Position numbers and translations under genes: made by a program. The notes beneath the pieces are model-generated. The model was given only the letters and a program-made list of their open reading frames with translations, was not told the DNA's origin and did not search any database. From positions 62,001 to 126,000 of the forward strand of contig NZ_CAMPPE010000002.1 of assembly GCF_946893725.1 (NCBI RefSeq): a stretch of DNA of 64,000 nt. The letters are read 5' to 3'. Each line of letters starts with the position of its first letter. The first letter of the stretch is position 1. The stretch comes from Anaerococcus sp. Marseille-Q5996 (GTDB lineage: Bacteria; Bacillota; Clostridia; Tissierellales; Peptoniphilaceae). Below are positions 1-8,438 of the stretch, one piece after another.

Positions 1-1
1 T

Positions 2-883
2 GTAATCACCTACCATGCTATTGCAATCCTCCTTACAATAATTACCTGTCTTGGAGGAGCATCATCTATTGAAAAGTCAAATAAAATTATGATGCCGGCG
101 TTTTTTATATTATTTGTTGTCCTTGCAATAAAAGTTGCAACCCTGCCTAATGCTAGTGCGGGTTATGCAAATATGTTTAAATATAATCCAGAAACCCTAA
201 ATATAAATACTATTGTAACTGCTATGGGTCAAGCATTTTTCTCCCTATCCATTACAGGATCTGGGATGATAGTTGTGGGTGCATATATTAGCAAAAAAGA
301 AGATATAGTTAGCTCATCAGTTCACACGGGAATATTAGATACACTATCAGGACTTATTGCATCATTTGTAATTATCCCAGCAGTAAGCGTATTTAATATG
401 CAACAAGTAGGGGGCCCATCATTACTTTTTGTAACCTTGCCTACAATTTTAAAAAATGTTAGATTTGGTAGAATATTTGCCATATTTTTATATTTTGCAG
501 TAATTTGTGCTGGCATTTCTTCATTACAAAATATGTTTGAAGTTATTACCGAATCGATAACAGCGAGATTTAAAAATCTATCTAGGAGATCTGTTTTCCT
601 AGCCTTGGGCATTATAGTCTTTGTTTTAGGAGTAAATCTTGAAACTATTGATTCATTTGGTCCATACATGGATATTATTTCGATCTATATTATCCCAATA
701 GGTGCATCAATTGGAGCTATTACTTGGTTTTATGTTCTTAAAAAAGATATGCTACTTAATGAAATTAATCTTTCTAGTAAGAATAAATATGGAAACAAAT
801 GGCATAAAATAGGCAAATTTGTCTATGTTCCACTTGCAATAGTTCTTACTTTCCTAGCCCTAATATTTAAAATATCATTTTAA
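2..883 (+). CDS. Sodium-dependent symporter, SNF/NSS family (5' end outside window)
   Basis: C-terminal part of a sodium:neurotransmitter-symporter family transporter. The frame is open from base 2, so the gene begins upstream of the window; the first ATG near 89 is internal. The visible protein has about seven hydrophobic segments. It carries family-like stretches such as GGASSIEKSNKIMMPA and MGQAFFSLSITGSGM, which correspond to the segment around TM5-TM7 of bacterial NSS proteins that import amino acids with sodium. The C-terminus is short and basic, as is normal. A separate promoter follows it before ldh, so the two are probably not one operon. Family assignment is confident; the substrate is unknown. 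Confidence 0.85.
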   Translation, partial: VITYHAIAILLTIITCLGGASSIEKSNKIMMPAFFILFVVLAIKVATLPNASAGYANMFKYNPETLNINTIVTAMGQAFFSLSITGSGMIVVGAYISKKEDIVSSSVHTGILDTLSGLIASFVIIPAVSVFNMQQVGGPSLLFVTLPTILKNVRFGRIFAIFLYFAVICAGISSLQNMFEVITESITARFKNLSRRSVFLALGIIVFVLGVNLETIDSFGPYMDIISIYIIPIGASIGAITWFYVLKKDMLLNEINLSSKNKYGNKWHKIGKFVYVPLAIVLTFLALIFKISF

Positions 884-886
884 TAT

Positions 887-914
887 TTGCTTTAAATTTT
901 TTAAATGTTATAGT
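887..914 (+). promoter_or_regulatory. Probable sigma-A promoter of ldh
   Basis: TTGCTT (887-892) and TATAGT (909-914) are separated by 16 bases, with a TG one base upstream of the -10 hexamer (extended -10). It lies about 58 bases before the ldh start. Confidence 0.55.
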
Positions 915-921
915 AAATACA

Positions 922-935
922 GTTATTAAAATAAC
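922..935 (+). promoter_or_regulatory. Possible Rex-type operator
   Basis: GTTATTAAAATAAC has the half-sites GTTA and TAAC separated by six bases, the geometry of the redox regulator Rex site in clostridia (TTGTTAANNNNTTAACAA). It starts just after the -10 box, where binding would block transcription of ldh. The outer positions fit poorly, so this is only a suggestion. Confidence 0.3.
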
Positions 936-971
936 AAAAATATTAATAACTTATTTATGAAGGGAGTAATA

Positions 972-1910
972 ATGAAAGACAGTAAAATTATATTAATCGG
1001 TGATGGTGCAGTAGGTTCTTCATTTGCTTATTCATCATCTTTACTAGGAGTAGGTCGTGAATTAGGAATCATCGACATCAATGAACAAAGAGTTGAAGGA
1101 GATGTACTGGACCTTACAGATGCATTAAGTTTTACATATCCAAAAAAAGTATATAAAGCTGATTATTCAGATTGTTCAGATGCTGAAGTTGTAGTAATTA
1201 CAGCAGGTATCCCACAAAAACCAGGTGAAACTCGTCTACAATTAGTTGATAAAAATCTAGCAATCTTTAAAGATATGATTGGTAAAGTTGTAGAAAGCGG
1301 TTTTGATGGAATATTTGTAATCGCATCAAACCCAGTAGACATCACAACATATGCTACACTTAAATTCTCAGGATTCCCAGCTCACAAAGTTATCGGATCT
1401 GGTACAACACTAGATACATCAAGATTCCAAAAAAGAATTGGTGACCTACTAGATGTTGACTATAGATCTGTAAATGCCTACATAATGGGAGAACACGGAG
1501 ACACAGAATTCCCAGTATGGTCAAATGCAAACGTAGGTGGACTAAACATTGAAGAATGGAGAAAAACACACCCAGAAGTAACAGAAGAAGCACTTGATAA
1601 GGCATTTGATCAAACAGTAAATGCAGCTTACGAAATCATCGATAGAAAAGGAGCTACATTCTACGGAATAGGTACAGCTTTAACAGCTATTGTAAGAGCT
1701 ATAATAAATGATGAAGACGCAGTTTTCCTAACATCATCATATCTAGATGGGCAATTTGGCCAAGAAGATATATATGTTGGTGTGCCAACAGTAATTGGTA
1801 AAACAGGAGCAAAACACATCATTGAAGTTCCGCTTTCTGATGAAGAGAAAGAAAAACTTGACCACTCTGTAAAAACACTTAAAGAAATCATTAGTAACAG
1901 CCAATTATAA
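972..1910 (+). CDS. ldh: L-lactate dehydrogenase
   Basis: Reduces pyruvate to L-lactate with NADH in the cytoplasm, recycling NAD during fermentation. The N-terminal Rossmann motif GDGAVGSSFA binds NADH. GETRLQLVDKN contains the substrate-contacting Arg, NPVDITTYA is a family block, and GEHGD carries the catalytic His. Length (312 residues) is normal. An in-frame ATG at 957 gives a longer reading, but AAGGGAG at 960-966 sits correctly before the ATG at 972, so that start is preferred. The stop overlaps the start of the following HAD gene by one base (TAATG), so the two are probably co-translated. Confidence 0.95.
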   Translation: MKDSKIILIGDGAVGSSFAYSSSLLGVGRELGIIDINEQRVEGDVLDLTDALSFTYPKKVYKADYSDCSDAEVVVITAGIPQKPGETRLQLVDKNLAIFKDMIGKVVESGFDGIFVIASNPVDITTYATLKFSGFPAHKVIGSGTTLDTSRFQKRIGDLLDVDYRSVNAYIMGEHGDTEFPVWSNANVGGLNIEEWRKTHPEVTEEALDKAFDQTVNAAYEIIDRKGATFYGIGTALTAIVRAIINDEDAVFLTSSYLDGQFGQEDIYVGVPTVIGKTGAKHIIEVPLSDEEKEKLDHSVKTLKEIISNSQL

Positions 1911-2617
1911 TGATTAAATATATTCTTTGGGACATAGACAACACCTTGCTAGATTTTGATATGGCAGAAAAAGCCTCCATGATAAGTGGATTAAAAAGGC
2001 TAGGCATTGATAAAATCAGTGAGGACAGTCTAGAAGACTACAAGAAAATTAATGACAAATATTGGAAAAAACTAGAAAAGGGCGAGATTACAAGAAGAGA
2101 AGTTCTCTTAGGTCGCTTCAAGGAATTTTTTGACCAAGAAGGCATTGACTACGACCAGGACATTGTAGAAATCTTTAATGAGAACTTTCAAAAAGACTTG
2201 GGAATAAATGTAGCCTTTCACAAAAATGCTAAAAATGTTCTAGAAAAACTTAAAAAAGACTATAAGCAATATGCCATAACAAATGGCACCAAAGTTGCCC
2301 AAGAAGCTAAGATAAAAAACTCTGGCCTAGATAAAATACTAGATGGAGTTTTCATATCAGAAGACTTTGGAGTAGATAAGCCAAACAAGGAATTTTTTGA
2401 CATAGCTTTAAAGCAAGTAGGCTCAAAAGACCCAAGAGAATATATAGTTATTGGTGACTCACTGACATCAGATATTAAAGGTGCAAACAACGCTGGTATA
2501 AAGTGCATTTGGTTTAACCCAAAGCATAAAATAAATGAAAAAGATGTCAGCATAGATTATAGCATCCATGATTTGGGCAAAGTCATAGATATATTGGATG
2601 ATTTAAGTGACTGGTAA
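1910..2617 (+). CDS. HAD-family hydrolase, YjjG-like nucleotidase
   Basis: Haloacid-dehalogenase phosphatase of the YjjG/YfnB type, which dephosphorylates (often damaged or non-canonical) pyrimidine nucleotides. Motif I is DIDNTLLDFD at the N-terminus with a helical cap after it, motif II is the AITNG segment, motif III the Lys of DKPNKEFF, and motif IV GDSLTSDIKGA. The 235-residue length fits. The start codon shares one base with the ldh stop. The substrate is inferred from subfamily resemblance only; other HAD subclasses are possible. Confidence 0.8.
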   Translation: MIKYILWDIDNTLLDFDMAEKASMISGLKRLGIDKISEDSLEDYKKINDKYWKKLEKGEITRREVLLGRFKEFFDQEGIDYDQDIVEIFNENFQKDLGINVAFHKNAKNVLEKLKKDYKQYAITNGTKVAQEAKIKNSGLDKILDGVFISEDFGVDKPNKEFFDIALKQVGSKDPREYIVIGDSLTSDIKGANNAGIKCIWFNPKHKINEKDVSIDYSIHDLGKVIDILDDLSDW

Positions 2618-2996
2618 AAATCAGAGGAATGCATGTGAAAAGCATTGGGCTAAGAACAAATACTTAGTTCTTAGCAAATCACATAAGATATACCTTGATA
2701 TACGAGAATATCTTAAAAATGACCAAGTAAGCTTAGCTGAGCTAAAAAGACTCATAAAAAACGCCAAGGACTTAGAAGAAAGTCCTAAAGACATTGTAAA
2801 TGCTTACCAGCACATCTGGGGCTACTTCAAAGATGATGCTAGCCTAGATGAGAAGGAGAAGTTTTTATATCTCATAGACCAATACCAAAAAGATATAATC
2901 GTTAAAGAAGAAGTACTTGACTATTTAAAAGTACTTTTAGAAAAATATCCTTGCGATTATTTACAAAAATCGACTATATTTAATCAAGAACCGTAA
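2607..2996 (+). CDS. DUF1722 (YbgA-type) protein
   Basis: A 129-residue protein matching the DUF1722/YbgA domain, with the typical opening WAKNKYLVLSKSHK and mostly helical, Lys/Glu-rich sequence. The biochemical role of the family is unknown; in other bacteria the domain occurs alone or fused to DUF523 and near photolyase-like genes. No ATG fits; the GTG at 2607 is the only clear start and lies inside the end of the nucleotidase gene, implying translational coupling. The stop codon is within the terminator stem that follows. Confidence 0.65.
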   Translation: MTGKNQRNACEKHWAKNKYLVLSKSHKIYLDIREYLKNDQVSLAELKRLIKNAKDLEESPKDIVNAYQHIWGYFKDDASLDEKEKFLYLIDQYQKDIIVKEEVLDYLKVLLEKYPCDYLQKSTIFNQEP

Positions 2997-3022
2997 AGTT
3001 AGCTTTGCGGTTCTTTTTTTTA
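2986..3022 (+). terminator. Rho-independent terminator
   Basis: A stem of about 14 pairs (AAGAACCG... with ...CGGTTCTT, arms 2986-2998 and 3003-3015) with loop TTAG is followed by a run of T. It ends the ldh-nucleotidase-DUF1722 group. Confidence 0.9.
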
Positions 3023-3067
3023 TAAAGCTTGGGTAACTATAAATATAGTAAGAAAAGAGGTAAATAA

Positions 3068-3772
3068 ATGGATAAAAAAATATTGGTAGTAATGACAAAT
3101 ACAGGTCATTATGGTAACGATAGCGAAAAGACAGGCCTGTGGCTAGCAGAAGCTACAGAATTTGTAGATAAAGTCAAAAGAAACGGTATAGCTGTAGACT
3201 ATGTAAGTCCTAAGGGTGGACAAGTACCCCTAGATCCAAGGTCTATGCAAAAGCCTTATGCTAGCAAAAAAGATTATGCCATTTTAAATTCTCTAGATTT
3301 TAAAACAAGAGCTATAAATAATTCCCTAAAACCATCTGATATAAATCCTAAAGACTACTTTGCCATCTACTTTACAGGAGGTCATGGCGTCCTATGGGAT
3401 TTTCCAAAAAATACTGAGCTTATAGAAATAGCAGAAAATATCTACAATAATGATGGTTACCTCCTATCGGTATGTCATGGAGTTGTTGGATTATTAAACA
3501 TAAGAGATAAAAATGGCAACTATCTTATAAATGATAGGTACATTACAGGATTTACCGACCAAGAAGAAATCCTAGGAGGCAAAAAAGATAAGGTCCCATA
3601 TAGTGCAGAACAAGAGGCTAAGCTTAGGGGAGCTCATTTTCTAAAAACTCTACCATATACACCAAATGCAGTAAAATGCGGCAGACTAATCACTGGCCAA
3701 AATCCAATGTCAGGTAAGGCAGTAGCAAGAAAGCTTATAAAAGATTTAAAGAAAAGAGAATTATATCTATAA
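3068..3772 (+). CDS. DJ-1/PfpI superfamily protein, Hsp31-like
   Basis: Class I glutamine-amidotransferase-like fold of the Hsp31/HchA type. The nucleophile elbow is SVCHGV (about residue 137), the partner Glu lies in TGLWLAEATE (about residue 25), and a GGHGVLWDFP block follows. Relatives act as holdases or as glutathione-independent glyoxalases that turn methylglyoxal into lactate; which applies here cannot be read from sequence. Length is 234 residues, with a strong AAGAGG ribosome site before ATG 3068. It is monocistronic, flanked by terminators on both sides. Confidence 0.85.
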   Translation: MDKKILVVMTNTGHYGNDSEKTGLWLAEATEFVDKVKRNGIAVDYVSPKGGQVPLDPRSMQKPYASKKDYAILNSLDFKTRAINNSLKPSDINPKDYFAIYFTGGHGVLWDFPKNTELIEIAENIYNNDGYLLSVCHGVVGLLNIRDKNGNYLINDRYITGFTDQEEILGGKKDKVPYSAEQEAKLRGAHFLKTLPYTPNAVKCGRLITGQNPMSGKAVARKLIKDLKKRELYL

Positions 3773-3842
3773 TATAAAATAAAAATTAAGATTCTAAAAC
3801 CTAATTAATGAGGATTAGAAAATTTGAATCAATAATTGGATT

Positions 3843-3873
3843 AAAATCGCAGAATATTGTACTGCGATTTTTA
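3843..3873 (+). terminator. Rho-independent terminator
   Basis: Arms AAAATCGCAG (3843-3852) and CTGCGATTTT (3862-3871) followed by T. It serves the Hsp31-like gene. It also argues against any start of the next reading frame upstream of it. Confidence 0.8.
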
Positions 3874-3936
3874 GCTGTAAAAATTTATTATTATTATATA
3901 GATGATACTCTTAAGCAAAGAAGAGAGTTGAAGATT

Positions 3937-4486
3937 TTGAAGCAGTTTGAAGATTTTAGAAAACTAGACAAATTACAAAAAGAACGTCAAAACAAAATAG
4001 TAAAAACAAGCATACTTGGAATAGTTGGCAATAGTCTGTTAGCCCTATTTAAAGTAATTATTGGTATGGGTGCAAATTCTATTGCTATCTTAGTTGATGC
4101 AGTCAATAACTTATCAGACGCTCTAAGCTCTGTTATTACCATAATTGGTAAAACTTGCCGGCAAGGATACTGATAAAGACCACCCCTTTGGCTATGGGAG
4201 GATAGAACTAACCGCTGTTGGAGTCTATCCTATAAATCCAAGCAACCGTGAGATTATAAATGTTAAAGATAAAATTAAAGAAATAATATCTTCTCACGAG
4301 TATATAATTGGTCTTCATGGACTCTATGTTGATGAAGTTGATAAAGAGATAAGATTTGATGTGATCATAAGTCTAGATGCAAAAGATAGGCTTAAAGTAT
4401 TAAAGGAAGTAGTAGAGGATGTAAAAAATCACTTCCCAGCTTATAAAATTGAGGCCTTTCCTAATATTGACTACACTGACAAATAA
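3937..4486 (+). pseudogene. Broken cation diffusion facilitator (CDF) transporter
   Basis: The N-terminal part (TSILGIVGNSLLALFKVIIG, then DAVNNLSDALSSV) is the first two membrane helices of a CDF divalent-metal exporter, including the Asp-rich NLSDALSS metal motif. At about 4147 the reading must shift frame: IIG should continue as VKLAGKDTDKDHPFGYGRIE, but two bases appear lost. After GYGRIE the text jumps straight to the cytoplasmic C-terminal domain (NVKDKIKEIISSHE...), so transmembrane helices 3-6 are deleted. The result cannot transport. TTG 3937 with AAGAGAG nine bases upstream is a plausible original start; a longer reading from 3808 runs through a terminator. Confidence 0.85.
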
Positions 4487-4501
4487 AAAAATCCAGCCTA
4501 T

Positions 4502-4535
4502 AAGTGATATGGATATACCAGCATATCACTTTTTT
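4502..4535 (+). terminator. Rho-independent terminator
   Basis: Arms AAGTGATATG (4502-4511) and CATATCACTT (4522-4531) followed by six T. It lies behind the CDF remnant. Confidence 0.85.
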
Positions 4536-4640
4536 AATACAAAATTATAAGATTGCTTGAAATTAGGCAAAAAGCAGTAGAATAATATTAATAGATTGTT
4601 TTATAAATAACAAATATCAACTTAATTATTTTTTACCCTA

Positions 4641-4662
4641 AATAATTGACTAGTCAATTATT
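4641..4662 (+). promoter_or_regulatory. Perfect 22-bp palindrome, probable MarR operator
   Basis: A perfect inverted repeat centred on TTGACTAGTCAA sits 28 bases before the start of the OYE-like gene. MarR-family repressors bind palindromes of this size, and a MarR gene is the second gene of the operon, so autoregulation of the whole operon is the natural reading. Confidence 0.7.
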
Positions 4663-4689
4663 GATGCGGCAATGAATAGGGAGGTACAA

Positions 4690-5682
4690 ATGAAATTATT
4701 TGAAGAATTAAAAGCTAGAAATATAAGCTTTAAAAATAGAATTATTATGCCGCCTATGGCCACTGCCAAGGCTGATGATAATGGTCATGTATCCCAAGAC
4801 ATACTTGACTATTATAATGAAAAAACTATAGATAAAATTTTTTCAACCGTGATTGTAGAACATAATTATATAGATCCTCTTGGAAAAGCAAGCCATAATC
4901 AAATGTCAATAGCAAATGATTCTGATATTGATGGTCTTAAAAAACTTGCAAAAGTTATACAAAATAACGACGCACAAGCTATAGTGCAAATATCTCATGC
5001 AGGTAGTTCTGCAAGTAAGGATGTTATAGGAGAAAGTCCACTAGCGCCATCTAGTCTTAAAAATCCTTCAAAAAAAGATGCAGAGTTACCAAGAGAACTC
5101 ACAGTCAATGAAATAAAAGAAATAGAAGAAAAATTTGCAGCTGCTGCCCTTAGAGCTAAAAAAGCAGGTTTTGATGGAGTTGAAATCCACTCAGCCCATG
5201 GATATTTTCTAGACCAATTTTTATCACCCCTTACCAACAAAAGAACCGATGAGTATGGAGGAGATATAGATGGCAGAATCAAAATCCACCTAGAAATTAT
5301 CAAAAAAGTAAGGGAAAAAGTTGGATCAGACTATCCAATCTTTTTAAGGCTAGGTGCAGGTGATAATATGGATGGCGGACTTAGCCAAGAAGATGCAGTT
5401 TATGCAGCAAAGGAATTTGAAAAAGCAGGTGTCGATGTCTTAGATATCTCAGGTGGTATGTGCATGTTCTTTACAGATGATGATAAAGCAGGATTTTTCG
5501 ACTACTTATCTAAACCTATCTATGATGCGGTAGATATACCAGTAATCCTTACAGGTGGGGTAAAAACTGGCCAAGATGTAGAAGATATATTAAATCGTGA
5601 TGTATGTGACCTAGTAGGTGTTGGTAGAGCTGTATTTAAAGACTCAAACTGGATAGCAAATCAAATTAAGCCACTTATGTAA
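4690..5682 (+). CDS. NADH:flavin oxidoreductase, old-yellow-enzyme family
   Basis: FMN-dependent TIM-barrel ene-reductase of the OYE/YqjM group, which reduces activated alkenes and other electrophiles. Seen: NRIIMPPMA at the N-terminus, the FMN/substrate block AIVQISHAGS, GFDGVEIHSAHGYFLDQFLSP with the His pair of the active site, and a C-terminal GGVKTGQDVE / VGVGRAV phosphate-binding region. At 330 residues it is a minimal form without the iron-sulfur and NAD domains of 2,4-dienoyl-CoA reductase. ATG 4690 is chosen over 4672 because AGGGAGG lies at 4678-4684. It is first gene of an operon with MarR and nitroreductase genes. Confidence 0.9.
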   Translation: MKLFEELKARNISFKNRIIMPPMATAKADDNGHVSQDILDYYNEKTIDKIFSTVIVEHNYIDPLGKASHNQMSIANDSDIDGLKKLAKVIQNNDAQAIVQISHAGSSASKDVIGESPLAPSSLKNPSKKDAELPRELTVNEIKEIEEKFAAAALRAKKAGFDGVEIHSAHGYFLDQFLSPLTNKRTDEYGGDIDGRIKIHLEIIKKVREKVGSDYPIFLRLGAGDNMDGGLSQEDAVYAAKEFEKAGVDVLDISGGMCMFFTDDDKAGFFDYLSKPIYDAVDIPVILTGGVKTGQDVEDILNRDVCDLVGVGRAVFKDSNWIANQIKPLM

Positions 5683-5693
5683 AAAGGGAAGCT

Positions 5694-6110
5694 ATGGAGA
5701 TAAAAAAACTTAGTAATTCCTTGCAAAAGTTACGATGTATCCAGCAAAGACTTACTAAAGAATTTGAACTAAGCACAGGTTTTTCCCTAACTAGGTATGA
5801 AATCCTATCTTTTCTAGATGAAAAAGAAAAGTGCCTACAAAATGAAATAGCTGACCACTTAGAAATAGATCCAGCAGCCATTACCCGCCAGCTTAAAATC
5901 TTAGAAGAAGATGGATTTGTAACAAGAGATAGAAATAAGGACAATGCAAGAGAAGTAATAGTCAGCCTTACTGACTATGCAAAAAAAGAATTGCAAGCTT
6001 GCAAAGATAAGCATAAGAACCGAAAGACAGATGTTGCCATATCTATTGGCAAGCAAGATATGGACAAGCTTATAAAAATTTTAAGTCATATAGAAGAAAG
6101 TTTTCAATAA
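5694..6110 (+). CDS. MarR-family transcriptional regulator
   Basis: A 138-residue winged-helix regulator. The recognition region is NEIADHLEIDPAAITRQLKILEE, followed by the wing DGFVTRDRNKDNAREVIVSLT, both typical of MarR. It starts 11 bases after the OYE-like gene and is followed 27 bases later by a nitroreductase gene. The 22-bp palindrome before the operon is its probable site, giving derepression by quinones, nitro compounds or other electrophiles (inferred from operon partners). Confidence 0.9.
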   Translation: MEIKKLSNSLQKLRCIQQRLTKEFELSTGFSLTRYEILSFLDEKEKCLQNEIADHLEIDPAAITRQLKILEEDGFVTRDRNKDNAREVIVSLTDYAKKELQACKDKHKNRKTDVAISIGKQDMDKLIKILSHIEESFQ

Positions 6111-6137
6111 TTTAGTTTATATATTAGGAGTTAGAAA

Positions 6138-6764
6138 ATGAAAAATAATGATTTTAAAGATGTAGTTTTTAACAGACATTCAGTAAAAGAGTTTGACAAA
6201 GACTATAAGATAGATAGAGAAGAAATGCTTCAAATTTTAGAAGAAGCCACCATGGCACCATCTTCAGTAAACCTACAACCTTGGAGATTTGTCATAGTAG
6301 AATCTGAAGAAGGCAAGGATAAACTACGCCCTATCATCAAATTTAATACCAAACAAAATGATAGCTCTTCAGCTATGATTCTAATATTCGGTGATATGAA
6401 ATGCTACGAAAAGACTGACCAAATCTATAGCCAGGCAGTAGAAGCTGGATATATGAATGAAGATGATAAAAATAAATCAGTGGAACTTTTCAATCAAGTA
6501 TATAAATCCTTTAGCAAGGAAGAGATGAATGATGTTGTAAAAATAGACTCAAGTCTTGCGGCCATGCAGCTTATGCTAGTAGCCAGAGCCCACGGCTATG
6601 ACACCAATCCTATCGGAGGTTTTGAAAAAGACCAACTAGCAGAAGCCTTTGGCCTAGATTCAGATAGATATGTACCTGTAATGATAGTTGCAATTGGTAA
6701 AGCAGACCATGCTGGTCATAAGTCTCCAAGACTAGATGTAAAAGATATTACAGATTTTAAATAG
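6138..6764 (+). CDS. Nitroreductase-family protein
   Basis: FMN-dependent NAD(P)H nitroreductase-fold protein of 208 residues. The N-terminal NRHSVKEFD and the APSSVNLQPWRF block are the FMN-binding signatures, and GGFEKDQLAEAF is the usual C-terminal region. It is last in the OYE-MarR operon, with ribosome site AGGAG before ATG 6138, and is closed by a terminator. Probable role: two-electron reduction of quinones or nitro compounds under MarR control. Relatives also reduce flavins, so substrate is open. Confidence 0.88.
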   Translation: MKNNDFKDVVFNRHSVKEFDKDYKIDREEMLQILEEATMAPSSVNLQPWRFVIVESEEGKDKLRPIIKFNTKQNDSSSAMILIFGDMKCYEKTDQIYSQAVEAGYMNEDDKNKSVELFNQVYKSFSKEEMNDVVKIDSSLAAMQLMLVARAHGYDTNPIGGFEKDQLAEAFGLDSDRYVPVMIVAIGKADHAGHKSPRLDVKDITDFK

Positions 6765-6784
6765 AATAAAGAATTTATTCTTAG

Positions 6785-6819
6785 CTGGACCTTATTATTT
6801 TTAATAAGGGTCAGTTTTT
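6785..6819 (+). terminator. Rho-independent terminator
   Basis: Stem CTGGACCTTATTA (6785-6797) with TAATAAGGGTCAG (6802-6814), one mismatch and one wobble, then TTTTT. It ends the OYE-MarR-nitroreductase operon. Confidence 0.8.
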
Positions 6820-6927
6820 AAAGAAATTAGCTATGTTATGATATATATAGGGAGATTACAATAGAGACACAAATAAGATAAGTGAGTAATAAAATCGCTT
6901 TTGCTTATAAATTAATTAGGAGGATAT

Positions 6928-7305
6928 ATGAAATTTTTACACACAATGATTAGAGTTAAGGATCTTGATAAGTCCTATAAGTTTTATACAGAAGAGCTGG
7001 GCTTTGTTGAAAGTAGAAGAAAGGAATTTCCAGATAAGAAATTCGACCTCGTATACCTAAAACTTCCTGAGTCTTCCGATTATGAATTGGAATTAACCTA
7101 TAATTACGACCAAGAAGAAGATTATGACCTAGGAGATGGCTACGGACATATAGCAATTTCTAACCCAGATATCAAATCCTTTAGAGAAGAGTTAAGCAGC
7201 AAAGGCTATGAGGTTACAGAAATCAAAGGTCTAAGTGACAATTCAGATAAGTACTTTTTCGTAACAGATCCAGATGGATACAAGATTGAGATTATAGAAA
7301 AATAA
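6928..7305 (+). CDS. VOC-family protein, glyoxalase I-like
   Basis: A 125-residue vicinal-oxygen-chelate protein with two beta-alpha-beta-beta-beta units. Candidate metal ligands match glyoxalase I: His5 (LHTMIRVKDLDKS), Glu in YELELTYN, His in GYGHIA and Glu in the C-terminal KIEIIEK. Lactoylglutathione lyase is the closest described activity, although the host thiol need not be glutathione. The gene is monocistronic with ribosome site AGGAGG and its own terminator. Confidence 0.85.
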   Translation: MKFLHTMIRVKDLDKSYKFYTEELGFVESRRKEFPDKKFDLVYLKLPESSDYELELTYNYDQEEDYDLGDGYGHIAISNPDIKSFREELSSKGYEVTEIKGLSDNSDKYFFVTDPDGYKIEIIEK

Positions 7306-7322
7306 TATTTAAAATCTTTTAT

Positions 7323-7359
7323 AAAAAAGGGCTAGCAGTAAAATCTGCTGGCCCTTTTT
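7323..7359 (+). terminator. Rho-independent terminator
   Basis: Arms at 7324-7338 and 7345-7359 (core AGGGC/GCCCT and GCAG/CTGC) ending in TTTTT. Confidence 0.85.
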
Positions 7360-7665
7360 GGATGTTTGAGAAGATTTTTAGGAGTATTTGATCAATCGGC
7401 AAACTTTGTAGAATACTAGCTGGGATAGAAGTAGGACTACTATTTGACTTTAATATTTTACTCAAATATATATTATAAAAATTATAAATAAAATTTTATT
7501 AAAAAAATTAATCATCGATCTCGATTGTATAAATTATTAAAAAAATCAGGTAAATAAGCAAAATATAAATAAAAAACTAAAAAATATAGGAAAAAGTGCC
7601 CAAGTTGCCCTATAGTTGCTAGCTTTTTTTAAAAAATCCCCTTACAATAGAAAAAAGGAGATTTT
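7360..7665 (+). other. AT-rich intergenic stretch
   Basis: About 300 bases without a supportable reading frame. The only element I can name is TACAAT (7643-7648), a possible -10 box without a convincing -35, just ahead of the AAGGAG ribosome site of the XRE regulator gene. Confidence 0.5.
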
Positions 7666-8175
7666 ATGATTGGAGAAAAAATTAAAAATAAAAGAAAAGA
7701 ATTGAACTTAACTCAGGAATATTTAGCAAAAGAATTAAATATTTCAAGACAAGCAGTATCAAAGTGGGAAAAAGGACTTAGCGAACCATCTATGGATAAT
7801 CTTGTTAAACTATCTGAAATATTCGGAGTTGATATAGGCTATTTTAAAAAAGATAGTGATCTAGAAGAAAATACCTCCCAAGCCTTAAGAATATTTTGGG
7901 ATATTTTGTATGCAGCTATAGGACTTATTTTCTATTTGATATACTACTTTGGCATAGTAGAGGGAGCCTTAAACAAAGATCCAAAACAAATGCCATTTTT
8001 AATATTAACCATTTTTCTAATAATCTCAGTAATAGCTTTCCCACAAGCAGTGAAAAATATGGGAAACAAATTAGAAGATACAGATTATTTCACATTTTCA
8101 AAATTAATATTGCCAGTGATTTTTATAATATCACCCTTTATAGTCTTTTTTTATATTTTTAAGAAAGAAAGATAA
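7666..8175 (+). CDS. XRE-family regulator with membrane C-terminus
   Basis: Residues 1-60 form a Cro/CI-type helix-turn-helix (LTQEYLAKELNISRQAVSKWEKG). From about residue 80 there are three hydrophobic segments separated by short loops, so the protein is probably membrane-anchored with the DNA-binding head in the cytoplasm. Such HTH-plus-membrane proteins are common in Bacillota and often control an adjacent gene, but no partner is evident here: both neighbours have their own signals. Length is 169 residues. Target unknown. Confidence 0.8.
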   Translation: MIGEKIKNKRKELNLTQEYLAKELNISRQAVSKWEKGLSEPSMDNLVKLSEIFGVDIGYFKKDSDLEENTSQALRIFWDILYAAIGLIFYLIYYFGIVEGALNKDPKQMPFLILTIFLIISVIAFPQAVKNMGNKLEDTDYFTFSKLILPVIFIISPFIVFFYIFKKER

Positions 8176-8180
8176 AAATA

Positions 8181-8230
8181 TTGACTAGGAAGATATATTA
8201 ATCAAAAGTAAATTTACCTAGTCAATTTTA
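8181..8230 (+). terminator. Possible terminator
   Basis: TTGACTAGG (8181-8189) pairs with CCTAGTCAA (8217-8225), a 27-base loop between, then TTTTA. The long loop makes it weak; the arms also resemble the half-sites of the palindrome at 4641-4662. Confidence 0.4.
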
Positions 8231-8438
8231 TCTTATATAAGTTTTTATTATTAAATTCATTCATTGTTTTTATATATCTAATTATATTCTAATACCATCA
8301 ATTAAGTTCTGACCTTATTTAATTGCTCATTTTTAAACATCTTTGTTATAATTATTCTAATAATGAATTTATATTTTTTAGTAAAGGTAACAGTAATATG
8401 AACAATAAAGTCTATAAAATTAATTAAATGGAGGTTAT

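Noticed and set aside
3808-3936. Longer start for the CDF remnant
   Set aside because: The stretch spans a clear rho-independent terminator of the previous gene and adds no family-like residues.
7896-8162. 88-codon frame overlapping the XRE regulator gene
   Set aside because: Shadow of the membrane part of that gene; no ribosome site or recognisable domain.
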